Source: Endotrypanum monterogeii | Taxonomy: Eukaryota > Euglenozoa > Kinetoplastea > Trypanosomatida > Trypanosomatidae | Direction of reading: 5' to 3' | DNA length: 64,000 bases | Assembly (NCBI GenBank): GCA_000333855.2 | Contig: CM007314.1 | Location: 62,001-126,000, forward strand | Shown here: piece after piece, positions 40,635-51,720 of the stretch | How the letters are laid out: each line of letters begins with the position of its first letter | Numbering within the stretch: the first letter of the stretch is position 1 | Made by a program: the position numbers and the translations under genes | Notes under the pieces: generated by a model | What the model saw: the letters and a program-made list of their open reading frames with translations, nothing else | Databases searched by the model: none | What the model was told of the DNA's origin: nothing

Positions 40635-43600
40635 TTATGGGTCCTCCTCGCTTTCACTGCTGCTATCAAACAACTTCGGCTTCTTCGTTTGGTTTGCAGA
40701 AGCTGAATGCTCAGAGGTGGACCCGATAGCGCCACGTGGTGCCCCTATCTGGAGCTGCCGAGACCTCTGTCCGCTGACCATAGAGCCACTGGCGTCTTCG
40801 TCCATGTCGCCGGAATCCAAGCCAAGCGTGCTGGGGCGACCTCGCCGTGTCGAAGACTCTTGACGCGCATCTCCAGCTTCCTGTTCCGTGGGACTGCTCC
40901 GCAAAGGCGACACGGTGGGCAGCAAAGCCCCTTCAGCGCCGCTCGCCGCCTCCGAGACAGACGATGAGCTGAACGACGACGACGTCCCCTTACTTGAGAA
41001 GGAATCTTGGCAGAGATCAGATGCCTGCCGTCGGCAAACCTCCGCCACTTCAGGTGGCAGCGGCGGTGGGCCGCCCCACTCCATTGCGATCGGCAGAGTC
41101 GGATTCCCCCAGCTGTCAGTGCCGCGCGGGCAGCGCTGAGAGGGCGAGGGAGCGGACACACCATGGTCCCTGACGCCGCCCAGTCCCTGAGAGCTCGCCA
41201 CAGCCCCCGCAGAGGCGTTGTCCTCGTCCGCTGGTGGAAGAGGCGGTGGAACATTTTGAAATAACATCTCTGCGGCCGCCGGCGCGACCTCAATTCGGTT
41301 GGGAACACCACCGCCACTGCCAGGTTGAGTCCACTCAGGAGACGGTAGATCAGCGACATCGAAGGCTGATGCTGCAGGCGGCGGCGGCGGCGGCGGCGAT
41401 AGCGGTGGCAGTGGTGAAGAAGGATCGACGTACTGCGGTGCCGCCATGGTGTCGTCGTGGGATGCGGGGGCCGAAGCACCGTGTGCTGGTGATGAGACCT
41501 CTCTCTGTCGCGTCACTGCACCATCCTCCCCTGTCAAAGCTTGAGACTCAACAGGAGGAGTTGGCGAGGAAGGGGTTCGAGGAAGTATTGCACTGGGAAT
41601 GGATGCAGCAGGGTTGGATGATGTCACCTCCTCCAGAGGAGGGGGGCAAGGCGCGCAACACGCAGTCGCCACATCTGAAGAAGTCGGGGTCGTCGTCGTG
41701 GTTTGGCCCTCCTGCTGGGATACTGTGCCCGCCCGAGCAGAAGCAAGAGTACCCGCAACAGCGAGACGCCAGTGCGTCATGGCTTCCGTCTCCTCTTTCA
41801 CAACAGCCTGTCCGAGCCTCCGTCTCATCAGCCAGGAGACACTGCTGTTCTGCGTGATGCACACCACGCTGACGCGCAGTGCGCTGAGCGTACGAGAACT
41901 GAAACTGTAGACCACTGTAGGACGTGTAAGCCTCTGCCTCAACACCGGCGCGGGAAGCCTCCTCTTCCTCCTCAAGCAACCGCAATGCGGATAAGCACGC
42001 AACTATCCATTGGTGTCGCGCCTCTTCCGGCAGATGACGCCGCCGCCCCTCTTCTTCTGACACCAACTCATCCCGTACATGCATCTCCTGCTGTAAAAGC
42101 ATCACTTGAGCCCGCAGCTGCGATGCGCAAAGCTGTATCACCGCTTCACCGCATCTCGTGTACTCCTGCCAGAGCACCTCACGGGCCGCAGCCTCCTCGC
42201 TCTTCAAGTTCTCCTGCGCCGTGCGTTGGGCCGCCAACCACTCCTCGATCTGGTTAAAGGTAGACCACCACTGTTGCCGCACAGACCATCGCCCCTGTGC
42301 CTCCTCCACGCAGCAGTCGAAGAGTGCGCGACCCCCGTGTGTATGCGCGTACAGCTGCGCAACCGCCTCAAGAGTGGCGTCATGCGCCATTGTGAGCGGC
42401 CTCACCCACTCATAATCGTAGTGATGATATAATCCCTTCACGTACAGATCCATCATGTCATCGTAGAGCCATCGCTGGCGCTGCGCAATGTTACAGGAGC
42501 GACTCTTTTTCCAGAGATCCTTTTGGAACTGTATATCAACTCGCACCGGACCATCGACCACGTCACCGCCCTCATCACCATCGCCACTGGCATAGCTTGC
42601 CTGCTCAGCGGCGCGCACCTCCTCCATCATCGACAGCAACTCATCCAGCGTACACGGGTGAGTCACGTAGCTGAGAAGCTCGCGCCAATGTTGGCACACC
42701 GTGTCCCGCGCGGTGCGGCTCCGTGTCTGCCATTTGGCGAGCCTGTACTGCAGGTGCGTTTGTTTACGAGTAGCGAAGGACAGCTGCTCCTCCAACTCGG
42801 TCACCTTCCCACCCAGCGTACGTCGCAGCGCCATAGCGGACTCGATACTTCGGCGCACCTCCTCTTTGCGCGTTTCCACCTCCGCTTTGGCCCTCTGCAA
42901 GTTCAGTCGCAACTCGTCCTGATGGCCCAGCAGATCTGTCTCTGCAGCGCGGCGACCCTCCGCCTTTCCATCACGAAGACCTTGCAGAAACTGCTCCTCC
43001 GCAAGTCGTTGGCGGTCCACCTGATACTGTCGCTCACGCGCATCCAGCTCATCGACAATGTCCCTGCGCAGAACATCTGCGTCAGTGGCACGATGACTGC
43101 GCTCGTCCTCCATCACCTGCAAGTAGTGCACACGTTCTCGTTCTGCCAAGCCACGCGTGGTAGTCAGTTGCCCCTCAGCCAGGCGGCGCTGAGCCTGGGC
43201 CTTGTGTATTTCCTCTTCAATCGCGGACAACTTAGAGACTAGAAATGCATTACGGCGCCGCTCTTCGTTAAGGGACTCTTGCATCGCAGAGAGTCGCTCC
43301 GCCATGCTCGCTGAGGTGACATGATGTATGTCGAGACGACTCTGAACCTGACGCAGTTCCTCGTTCGAAGCTTCGACGGTACGCTGCAACGCTCCAATGT
43401 GTCTCTTCAGATCCTCTTGCTCTTGGCGCTTCACGAGAAGCGCATCCTTGAGCTTCACAAGCTGCCGATCCCGCTCCAATCGTTCATCCATGGTCTTCAT
43501 TGCGGCGCCATTCTTTTCGGCCAACAGCTTCTGTGAGTCAGCCAGGGCACGATCAGTACGCTGCTGGAGCTCTTTCCTACGAGCCTCGAGGGTTTGTATG

Positions 43601-44802
43601 GCGCGGTCGCACTGATCGAGGTGCTCCTGCGTCGTCTCCTCCTCTTGAACCAGCCGCTGCACCTGCTCGAGGAGGGCTCGGTTGCTGAGCAGTGACGGCT
43701 TCGGACGCTCGATGTGCCGCTGCCAGTCGTGGGAGAAGATGGACGTCACGTCGCGTACATCCCGCGAGGTTGCCAGAGCTGCGTTGACGCCGAGCTCCAC
43801 TTTGCGGAGCAGTGACATGTGCTCAGCCGGAATGCCGCTCGCGCTCAGAAACGCAGGGACGGAAGATACGACGGACATCGTCTGGGGCATTCCCACCGAT
43901 CCCGGCGTTCCTATCGCAACCATCGGCAACTGCTCTGCTCGCGCGGGCACCAGCGCATTCTCCTGGTCTACCTCCGTTGCCGCATACACGGAAGGAAGCG
44001 CACCTTGCATCTTGTCGGTCACTGGCCCCATCGACGCAGCCTCATCCCGTACGTGTTCGACCCGCACCAGGCGAACCACAAACACGAGTCCCTGCGTGGA
44101 CACACTCACGAGAGAGTCAGAGACGCGCCTGATAAGGCCACCAGGGACGACGAAGACCCGCACGTCGTCCTCCCGCATGCCCACCACGTTGCCCTCGAAG
44201 CCCAGGCAGCCTTCCGCAAGATGTACGGAACTCGCCCTGGGCTGGAACACGTAGAAGGGCTGCTGTTGCTGTGAAAGGCTAGTCCTTCCGTCTGCATCAC
44301 CGCGACGTTCCCCAAGGGCACCGAGAGAGTGCATGCCATTCATTTCTATGAGCTCGTACGAACTGAAGCTAGTGTGCGCCTTGTCCCCGAGTTCGAGATG
44401 CAGTGAAGAGGACGGGAGGCCCACATCGTAGCTAAAAACTGAGGTGACTGGTGCGCCGGAGAGGACGTAAAAGGCAACACCGCAGCCAGCCAGGAATCGT
44501 GTCTGCTGAGCGGCGTCAGTGAAGTAGATACTCCAGCGTTTGTCTACATCGTCGGTGAACGAGATATGCCCCGATGACGCGTGAAGAATGAGACCCAGTG
44601 ACGTGTTGCGTGCATCCACGTAGCTCATCCGTGCGACACAAAATGTGACCTGCTGCGCATTATAGCAGACAAGACTGTACTTGGGAGGTCGAGATGGAAG
44701 CGTCACAATAGCGCACACGCACGCGCCTTTGCTGGAGGTGGCGCCTGTGTCGCTTGTGGAGAAAAGCTCCACGGGGAAGGCACAGAGTGTCTCCTGTTTC
44801 AT
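40635..44802 (-). CDS. FKBP15/WAFL-like coiled-coil protein, reading frame broken by an apparent one-base insertion
   Basis: FKBP15 (WAFL) is an endosomal protein linked to actin and early-endosome transport. From the ATG at 44802: residues about 15-120 resemble its WH1-like domain (DKRWSIYFTDAAQQTRF), followed by a degenerate FKBP fold (LGFEGNVVGMREDDVRVFVVPGG, then VFVVRLVRVEH). The active-site Trp and Tyr of FKBPs are not conserved. A long coiled coil follows (about 400-990). Around 41812 the coiled-coil frame turns into an unlikely Cys/His-rich peptide and stops at 41548. The +1 frame is open from 42002 to 40635 and continues naturally: helix, then a Pro/Ser-rich tail with a polyproline run ending KPKLFDSSSESEEDP. 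Dropping one G at 41812-41813 would join the frames into about 1388 residues. Sequencing error or true mutation cannot be told apart here. The two pieces clearly belong to one gene. Confidence 0.8.
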
Positions 44803-44992
44803 CTGCTTTTGCACCTTTCCTCCAAACACACACACACACACGTGTATAGATATATAAATATATAAATATATATGTATATATATATGTATGTATAAATATA
44901 TCAGCTCTGCTTGTGTTGGCTCAGATACGGGATAAGTGACTGGAAGAGAAAGGAACGCCGGTAGACGACAAAAAATACAATATAGTATGCAG

Positions 44993-45041
<49 letters not shown>

Positions 45042-46103
45042 CTATTATATGTGACGAAGACCCGTACCGGAAACACTTTCCGACGTATTGATGTATCAGT
45101 GAACTCCGCACCTTTTTTTTTTCTTGCCCTTGGGGGAGGGGGGATCTGCGCCTGTGTCGTCGCCTGTACGCGTGGGGTAGTGGTGGTAAGCGCAAGGTAG
45201 GGTGAGCAAAAGACGAGGAATGGGGAGTGCCAGCCAATGGCGTCCCCCTGTCTTGTCCTGCCGGTAACTGCTCGATCAAATATATACCAAGCGAACCCAA
45301 CGCGTGTGGGCGCGGGGGTGTCTGTGTACTTGGCTGCAAGTGTGTGCACCGGCGTAGTATGGGCTCAGGCGCGGATACCCGACTGTGAGCACCAGGCAGA
45401 ATTTAAAAGTGCACACATGGGTGAACATGGACAAGTATGTGCAAATGATGAGATGAGGGGGCAAAGAAAGGTAGCCGAAGGGTATCTTGGAGGCGATACA
45501 GAGATCACAACGGAGTAGGGGGAGCCGCAGGATTTGATGATTGGCCAGTGTGTGTGTGTGCTTTCTTTTGGGAGTCTACCCTGGCAACTTCATGGGAAAT
45601 GCAGACGTTTAACAGGTACACCCTGTAGATCGGAGGATCGTTGGTTGGAGGAGAGTGCAAGGATACGGCCTAAAGCCAGGCAGCCTGCAACCATGCCATC
45701 TCCTGCCGCCCTACCCCCCCCCGTCCACCTGGGCATAACCACGACGGAGCGGCGGCGACAAAACCCGCTGTAGTAACGAGTCACTGTTCTTTGATTGTTG
45801 TTTCTTCTTTTTTTTTTTTGGCAATACTTTTGGGGACGTCGTGTCAGCTTGATCAAGGAAACAAGTAAGCAGATATGCATTGTCCGGCGCACAGTGTGGC
45901 CAACACAACCCAGAAAAAAAAAAAACTCTTTTTTTTTGTTTTTTTACTTCAGCGCGCATCACTCATCAGCCTTCCGCGTCCTCGTTGATGTCGCTGTGTA
46001 AAAAAAGGTCCACCACCGGTGCCACCGCCACTGAGAGTGTAGCGACGTCCCCAGCCACTGGGTGGCCCAGACAAGCGCTGAGGCGACGTGCATGATAAAA
46101 TCA
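44803..46103. other. Spacer between the SUN gene and the FKBP15-like gene
   Basis: No credible gene. AT-rich at 44848-44903, with a TA/TG compound repeat at 44993-45041 and T-rich runs. On the minus strand the ATG at 44802 is preceded directly by AAAAGCAG. Confidence 0.6.
44993..45041. repeat. Compound (TA)n(TG)n microsatellite
   Basis: About 27 bases of TA then 22 of TG, upstream of the FKBP15-like gene. Confidence 0.95.
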
Positions 46104-47648
46104 TCAATGTATTGCCAGTGCCAAAAAAGCGAAGGCTGCCAGCGTCATAGCCACATTGTATTGGGTTCCACTGTAAGTCTTTCCATCTACATCGCATCCC
46201 TCCCTGACGCTGCCGCAGCCGCCCTGCTGTCGAAGGAGGAAGCGCTCGTGAAGCAGCTCATATTTAAGCTGTAAGCCTCGAAACCGGTCGCGGTATTCAC
46301 TCGACTCCTTTGCGATTTCTTTGTATTTGCCATAGAGTTCCAAAAGGAAGGCGCGGGTGCGATTGTGCTCTTGAGCCATGTCTTTTTCTTTCTGAATCAA
46401 CGACGCCAGCTCCTGTTGTATGCTTCGTTGCTGTCTAAGGAGCTGCGCGAGACGAGATGACCCCAACCCTTCATACAAATGCTTGATTGTGGAGAGACCC
46501 TCATCGTTGGCAGCGCTCACAGGTGAGGCAGAGGCGGTAGTAGAGGGGGTCGCTTTGGGGCCATCGGAGGCACTGCACGTCGCCCAGGAACACGGAAACC
46601 CGAGTTCGACCCGGTCTGAGACTGGACAGTGCCAAGATCCGTTCCGGTATATAGACCGAACATCCTCGCAACCCTGCCAGGGAAAAGCAGGCGCAGTCAT
46701 TCTATTTTTTAGATAATTAGGCGAGACATGCAGCTTTTCGCCCGCGCCGGCTGGCAAAGATATTTCTGCAGGGACGAAAAGGAAATCATCAATGCCAGCC
46801 CTCTTCACAGCCCGATCGCTCGCAGTGGTCCCGTCCCACTTGCCAGTCGTAAATTCGCCCGTAGAATCCAATGCTATGTGCACCCCGCTCACCTGCGCAG
46901 CCCCGTTCTTGAAGTATGACGCGGCATCCTCAGGTGTCGAGGTGATCGGTGGCGGGCGAGAGCTGTCCCCGCCCTGCGATGCCGCGGTCGCCTCTGCACC
47001 GGTCAACCGTCCCGCTGAATCGTCATCCTCATAGCGTGTCAGGGTGTCGAGCATATCGATGCCGTAGACCTGAAAGGAAGTGATCGTGCACCACGGCTCC
47101 GCTCCGTGCGAGGTTGCCCACTGCAGCTTGATGTAACGCACAGGACGACTGGGGGCAACATCGAAGTATTGCCGACCGCGTCGCTGGTCCGCCTCGAAGT
47201 GTCCGAGTACTGCCCAGGTGGATGTCGGGTACTGTCGACTTCCGAGCAATGTGAAGTTGCGCACACCACTGCTGAAGTGCTCCGCATTGCGCAACATCAC
47301 AGAACGCACCTCCACATCCCGGATGAGCTGCACAACGAATTGCTTCCGAGGTGCATCGCAGGGACAAAGCACATACTTGTCCACGCTGTCGCTGATGAGT
47401 GCCGAGCCGCCGTCGCATGAAGACGGCTCCATCGACACGACAGCCGCCCCGAGGTACAGTGAAGCATAGTTCGTGGAAAGGCCCGGTACCGAGGCCACCG
47501 GACTGCGCCTTGGGTCAGGCAGCGGCACAATGGCGCTTCCTGCAGTGCTGTCGTGCCCAAAGATGCTGAGAAACTCCGCTGGGGCGAAGACAAGCACGCA
47601 CAAGAGGATAAGTGCGCATAGCACCCTTATTTGCTCCTCGGGCCCCAT
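46104..47648 (-). CDS. SUN-domain protein of the SLP1/SUCO (mid-SUN) type
   Basis: Mid-SUN proteins are ER or nuclear-envelope membrane proteins involved in folding or stability of membrane proteins and ER organisation. The 514-residue product begins with a signal anchor or signal peptide (IRVLCALILLCVLVFAPA). The SUN domain spans about 58-197: NYASLYLGAAVV, DKYVLCPCDAPRKQFVVQL, LRNAEHFSSGVRNFTLLGS, RYIKLQWATSHGAEPWCT and FQVYGIDML, all characteristic of the family. A linker and a coiled coil (about 370-470) follow, and a hydrophobic segment at the C-terminus (YNVAMTLAAFAFLALAIH). SUN in the middle, then coiled coil and terminal helix, is the SLP1/SUCO layout rather than the LINC-complex layout. 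The leader has an out-of-frame upstream ATG. Confidence 0.88.
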   Translation of the reverse strand: MGPEEQIRVLCALILLCVLVFAPAEFLSIFGHDSTAGSAIVPLPDPRRSPVASVPGLSTNYASLYLGAAVVSMEPSSCDGGSALISDSVDKYVLCPCDAPRKQFVVQLIRDVEVRSVMLRNAEHFSSGVRNFTLLGSRQYPTSTWAVLGHFEADQRRGRQYFDVAPSRPVRYIKLQWATSHGAEPWCTITSFQVYGIDMLDTLTRYEDDDSAGRLTGAEATAASQGGDSSRPPPITSTPEDAASYFKNGAAQVSGVHIALDSTGEFTTGKWDGTTASDRAVKRAGIDDFLFVPAEISLPAGAGEKLHVSPNYLKNRMTAPAFPWQGCEDVRSIYRNGSWHCPVSDRVELGFPCSWATCSASDGPKATPSTTASASPVSAANDEGLSTIKHLYEGLGSSRLAQLLRQQRSIQQELASLIQKEKDMAQEHNRTRAFLLELYGKYKEIAKESSEYRDRFRGLQLKYELLHERFLLRQQGGCGSVREGCDVDGKTYSGTQYNVAMTLAAFAFLALAIH

Positions 47649-47659
47649 GACAGTCGCAT
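47627..47659 (-). promoter_or_regulatory. Upstream ORF overlapping the SUN-gene start
   Basis: Ten codons plus TAA, starting 11 bases upstream of and out of frame with the main ATG, and overlapping it. It is the first ATG downstream of the predicted acceptor. Confidence 0.6.
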
Positions 47660-48284
47660 CGAGGCAATGCTAAAACAAAAAAAAAATTAACCACCAGCAC
47701 GTTATTAGCAGGCGGGCCACAGAAAAACCAGGGTGCGTGGGAGATTCGGGGCACAGGAACAGATGTGGTTGGTGTATCGCGCCAGTCGCCGCTGGTGAAC
47801 CATTGGATACATCTAGAATATGATATGTGCGTTCATGTGTCAGAGAGAGAAAAGGAGAAAGACAGAGCAGAGTGATAGAGACGTGTGAAGGGCGCTTCAA
47901 GACTACAATCGCGACGAATAACGTGTGCCCCCTTCAAGAACCCACACGCACATAACGATGTATACATATATGTATATATATATGTGTGTGTATTTTCGTG
48001 CGGATGTGCTTTCCGAGGTGTGTTTGTTTGCGCCTCTTAATCCCCGGGCGAAAGTTGGCAACTTACAGCAAAAATACATGCCGATGATTTGAAAGAAAAA
48101 AAAAAGCGGAAGAAGTGGAAATAGTGCGCCACAACTGCACCAATAAGCACAAGAACACCATGCTTTGATGCCTGCCATAAAGCCTCATATGGGTAGTCAG
48201 AGTGACACACACTCACACCCCCAGTCGGCATATGCCTCACACATGAATATATACCCACCTTCACGACTCTCATCCTTCACTGTG
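47649..48284. other. Spacer between KU80 and the SUN gene
   Basis: No credible gene. Interrupted TA/TG at about 47959-47992 and an A-run at 48090-48105. Holds the SUN-gene leader. Confidence 0.6.
47670..47690 (-). promoter_or_regulatory. Predicted spliced-leader acceptor for the SUN gene
   Basis: Minus-strand tract of T with one A/G break directly followed by TTTTAG, ending at 47670. It leaves a 21-base leader that contains an upstream ATG at 47659. Confidence 0.55.
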
Positions 48285-50657
48285 CTACTGAACTTCTGCC
48301 AGCCAGTCAGCATCAGCATCAGCATCAGCCAATCTTTCTAAAGTGATGGCAGAGGCGAAGCGCTCTTTTCTTAGGAAGGATCCAGCTGCGGCATCGTCTG
48401 GGAATATGGAAGACTTGCATTCATGTGCTGTGATGGGCCATAATCTGGCGCCACCTCTTCGCTCCACTACGTACATGCCCCAGAAGTCGACATGGCGGCC
48501 GCACTGCTGGGCGACCACCTCCAACTTGAGCAAAAAGTCGTTGTAGTAGGCGGCGTCACCCTGTGCTAAGCAGAGCTGGCGAAGCGCATGGATGCAGGCA
48601 ACACATTTGCGATAAAGGGAGTCCTTCACACTTTTGCGCAGAAGCTCCCAAACGAGGTCGCTCATGTCGTCCTTTGCTTTCGTGATCTGCTCTTCCGTTG
48701 CCGCGGGACTTTGCACAATAGAAGATAAATCACCCACTGGGTCGACGGTCGTGATCTCAAAGGAGACTGCAGCATTGGTGGTGTTGTGAGGTATAGTACG
48801 GATGCTGGTCACCTCTGATGCATCAGACGCTGCTTCGGCCTCCTCGCAACGCGTCGCGTCTCCGAACATGGAAACAGCAGTGGTGGACGCGGCGCTACCA
48901 GATCCCTGTACAGATGACAGCGGCGCACCGACTTGATGGCTCAGCAGCGATGACGGCGTCGTCAGGCACTGGAACCATGGCTTCCCTCCAACACCTGCAC
49001 CGTTACCGCTTCTCAACGCTGCGTCCGCATCGTCTTCGTAGGGAAACATACTCGCACAAGACTCGAGAGTGGACCGGTGCGCCAACATAACCTTGTACAC
49101 CTCGCTGCCCTCCGCGAAGAAGTCGGTGGAGGTACCTTTCAGAGTGGGCAGAAGCTCTGGGATCGCTGCGTCAGAGGAGACCGCCTTAGCACTCTCCTTT
49201 CCTGGCCACGGATCCAGAGTGGACAGCTTGGCTTGCAGAGTGGCGTAGTACTGCTGTAGAAGTGGATTAAACGTGTCCTGCGGCGCTAGCACCGAGCCGT
49301 CCACGGAGAGACCATCAATCAGCTCACTCATCAACTGCTCCTCAGCCGCGCTGAACTGCAGCTCTGGATACTCCGAAAAGCAGAGGTCTCGCGTATCGTC
49401 GGCGAACGGAAGAGGGGCCAAAACCATATGTCGCTGCTTTGTTGTGGACTCCGCGGTCCGCGCAAAGCACACACACAGCGACGGTGTCGCATTCATAGTG
49501 CGGACAAACCGAACAAGCATCGCCTTACCACTTGAGGTCATTGCCTCCACCAAGGCGTTGAAACCGAGCTGGCCGGCCTTGTCATCTGCCAACGGCAGTA
49601 ACGCACGTGTGCCCCCCATTAAAAGGTAAGACTCCACGTCGGTCTCTCTGACGAACCCGATAGTTTCCAGCGAGCGTGGGCCTTTGATCTTCATGGCATC
49701 CAGGTCCGACTCGCAGCACGGGACACAGTCTGCTCCTAAGAAGAACGCCTCCACTCGCTCGCCCTCTGCCAGTACACGCGGCTGCTCGTCAGTGGCGCCG
49801 GTAGAGACATACTCGATGCTCCGAAAGACGGCTGCGCCGTCTCGTGTGCTCCGATGCAACGTGGGTAGCCGCTCTTCCTGTGTGAAGGTAAACAGCCGAG
49901 TTGCGATCCGAACATCACCGATGCGAAGCGCAATTTTCGAAAGGGGCTGCTGGCGCATCTTACGACAAAGCGGCATCGCGAATCCGGCCAGTCCCTCTGA
50001 GAGGCTGACAAATGTACTGGGCGGGCCCAGTTCAGTGCACAGAGCCTCGAGAATTTTTTCGTTTTGTGCCTTTGTACTGAGCTCGGCCCACACAACAGCG
50101 TCACCCCTTACGACTCCTCCCTGCCCTTCATGCGAGCTCACCCCTTCCGATAGCGCCTGGAAATCCGCCACCACCACCACCACCGTCACCTGGTCGCGCT
50201 GCAAGGCATCAATCAGAGAAAGCAGCTCCTCTTTGTGTCGCACTTCATGGCGAGCATCTGTGATTAAAAAAATGGAGCGGCTGTACTTTTTCTGGCTAGT
50301 GCGCGCCTGCAGCATTGCTGTCGCCACGTGAAGGGCATCGACGAAGTCGAACGCCTGGGTGGTAAGTCTCTGCACTGTGGCACCTGCTTGAACATCGGCG
50401 ATGGGTACAAGGGTCTGTTTGGTTGCTGGCCCGAGCTCTACAGCCACTGTGATGTTGTTGAACTGCAGGTGCTTCACGTCACCGGAGGGAGTGGTGTTGG
50501 ACTTATCCGTCCCAGCAAAGACGACGGCCACCTCGTCGGATGGTGCACACACCATCTTCTCAGTCACAATGTTGGTACACAGGTCACATGCCTTCCTCAG
50601 CGCATCAGCGCACTGGAGGGTGACATCTAGCACCAGCACGGTGGCTCCCTTTAGCAT
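48285..50657 (-). CDS. KU80: KU80, DNA double-strand-break end-binding subunit
   Basis: KU80 pairs with KU70 to encircle broken DNA ends; in trypanosomatids it also acts at telomeres, and classical ligase IV end joining is reported missing. The 790-residue product from the ATG at 50657 has the N-terminal von Willebrand-like alpha/beta domain (MLKGATVLVLDVTLQC, then FDFVDALHVATAML and SRSIFLITDARHE). The central beta-barrel ring follows, with the diagnostic YLLMGGTRALLPLAD and MLVRFVRTMNATPSLCVCF segments. Then come the helical bridge (NPLLQQYYATLQAKL) and a helical C-terminal domain. The last residues carry a short Asp-Ala repeat (LADADADADWLAEVQ). A 12-base T tract with AG at about 50711 precedes the ATG, giving a leader of about 53 bases. 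Confidence 0.92.
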   Translation of the reverse strand: MLKGATVLVLDVTLQCADALRKACDLCTNIVTEKMVCAPSDEVAVVFAGTDKSNTTPSGDVKHLQFNNITVAVELGPATKQTLVPIADVQAGATVQRLTTQAFDFVDALHVATAMLQARTSQKKYSRSIFLITDARHEVRHKEELLSLIDALQRDQVTVVVVVADFQALSEGVSSHEGQGGVVRGDAVVWAELSTKAQNEKILEALCTELGPPSTFVSLSEGLAGFAMPLCRKMRQQPLSKIALRIGDVRIATRLFTFTQEERLPTLHRSTRDGAAVFRSIEYVSTGATDEQPRVLAEGERVEAFFLGADCVPCCESDLDAMKIKGPRSLETIGFVRETDVESYLLMGGTRALLPLADDKAGQLGFNALVEAMTSSGKAMLVRFVRTMNATPSLCVCFARTAESTTKQRHMVLAPLPFADDTRDLCFSEYPELQFSAAEEQLMSELIDGLSVDGSVLAPQDTFNPLLQQYYATLQAKLSTLDPWPGKESAKAVSSDAAIPELLPTLKGTSTDFFAEGSEVYKVMLAHRSTLESCASMFPYEDDADAALRSGNGAGVGGKPWFQCLTTPSSLLSHQVGAPLSSVQGSGSAASTTAVSMFGDATRCEEAEAASDASEVTSIRTIPHNTTNAAVSFEITTVDPVGDLSSIVQSPAATEEQITKAKDDMSDLVWELLRKSVKDSLYRKCVACIHALRQLCLAQGDAAYYNDFLLKLEVVAQQCGRHVDFWGMYVVERRGGARLWPITAHECKSSIFPDDAAAGSFLRKERFASAITLERLADADADADWLAEVQ

Positions 50658-50710
50658 GAGGCGGGAGAGGCACTTTGTGCGCGCGGCACAGACAAGTTTG
50701 TCTCTGCAGG

Positions 50711-50727
50711 CTTTCAAAAAAAAAAAA
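50711..50727 (-). promoter_or_regulatory. Predicted spliced-leader acceptor for KU80
   Basis: Twelve T on the minus strand (complement of 50716-50727), then GAAAG with AG ending at 50711. A second AG (CTGCAG) lies a few bases on. No ATG occurs before 50657. Confidence 0.5.
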
Positions 50728-51684
50728 GGGGGCGTAAGAAAGGAGGCAGGGGGTTTCGTATGACTTCGAATACGGCGGCACGTATTCCACAAACGACCAA
50801 GTGTATTCTGTCGTCAAGAAAATATCTTTTCAAAAGGAAAGGAGGAGAAAAAAGAAGCGCATTGCTCTGAATAGGTTCAACATATAAATCAGTGTCGTCT
50901 ACGAAGAAGGGCGAGGGTTACAGAAGGTATATTTCATTGTGTGTGTGTGTGGGGGTGGGGGGGGGGTGGAAGTGGAGGAGGGGATGGGGGAAGAGCGGGA
51001 GAGGAGGAGTGAGACCCACGTACTAGCTCACTTGGCACAGGGTGGGAATAAAGCGATATCTCTCCTTCACCTCTTTTTTTTCCCCATTCGCCCCGACCAT
51101 TGCCACACCCGTACACACACACACACACACACACGCTGCTTCGAAGGCTATCTCACAGCACTGCTCTTGAGAGCGGCAGAGATTCCTCCCCCCCCCCTGA
51201 TAAATAGGCAGCCGTGTAGGCCTGCAACAAGGGGGGGAGGGGGGGGCATAACCAATGAGAACAGGTCCGATGAAAGCAAAATGAAACAAACAGGCGCGAG
51301 ACGATGTACGTTCCCCAGAGCGACAATATAAAAGGTCAGGCAAAGACATCAAGACCGTCGCCACCACACTCTAACCTCCCCCTCTCACCACCATTGAGTC
51401 CTACAAACGAAACGAAAACAGTGATATTGCGTTTCTTAGATTCGCTACTGTCGCGCAGCTGTCAACTAGTGGGGTGGTAGATGACGCCGCTCTCTGCCTC
51501 TCGACATGATGTCACGCATCCACAAAGTCCAAGGAAAAATAGCCGCTGTGCCAACATCGAAAGCACGCGATACCAAAATCGCCCACTAAACCAGATCTCC
51601 CTCCGCCCGAATAAGATGTGCGTGTTACAGTTCTCCCACATCGTTTTCCCTGCGAACGCTTCGTTACATTTCCGCATCCATGAA

Positions 51685-51685
<1 letters not shown>

Positions 51686-51719
<34 letters not shown>
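51686..51719. repeat. (TG)n microsatellite
   Basis: Perfect TG dinucleotides, 34 bases. Confidence 0.9.
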
Positions 51720-51720
<1 letters not shown>

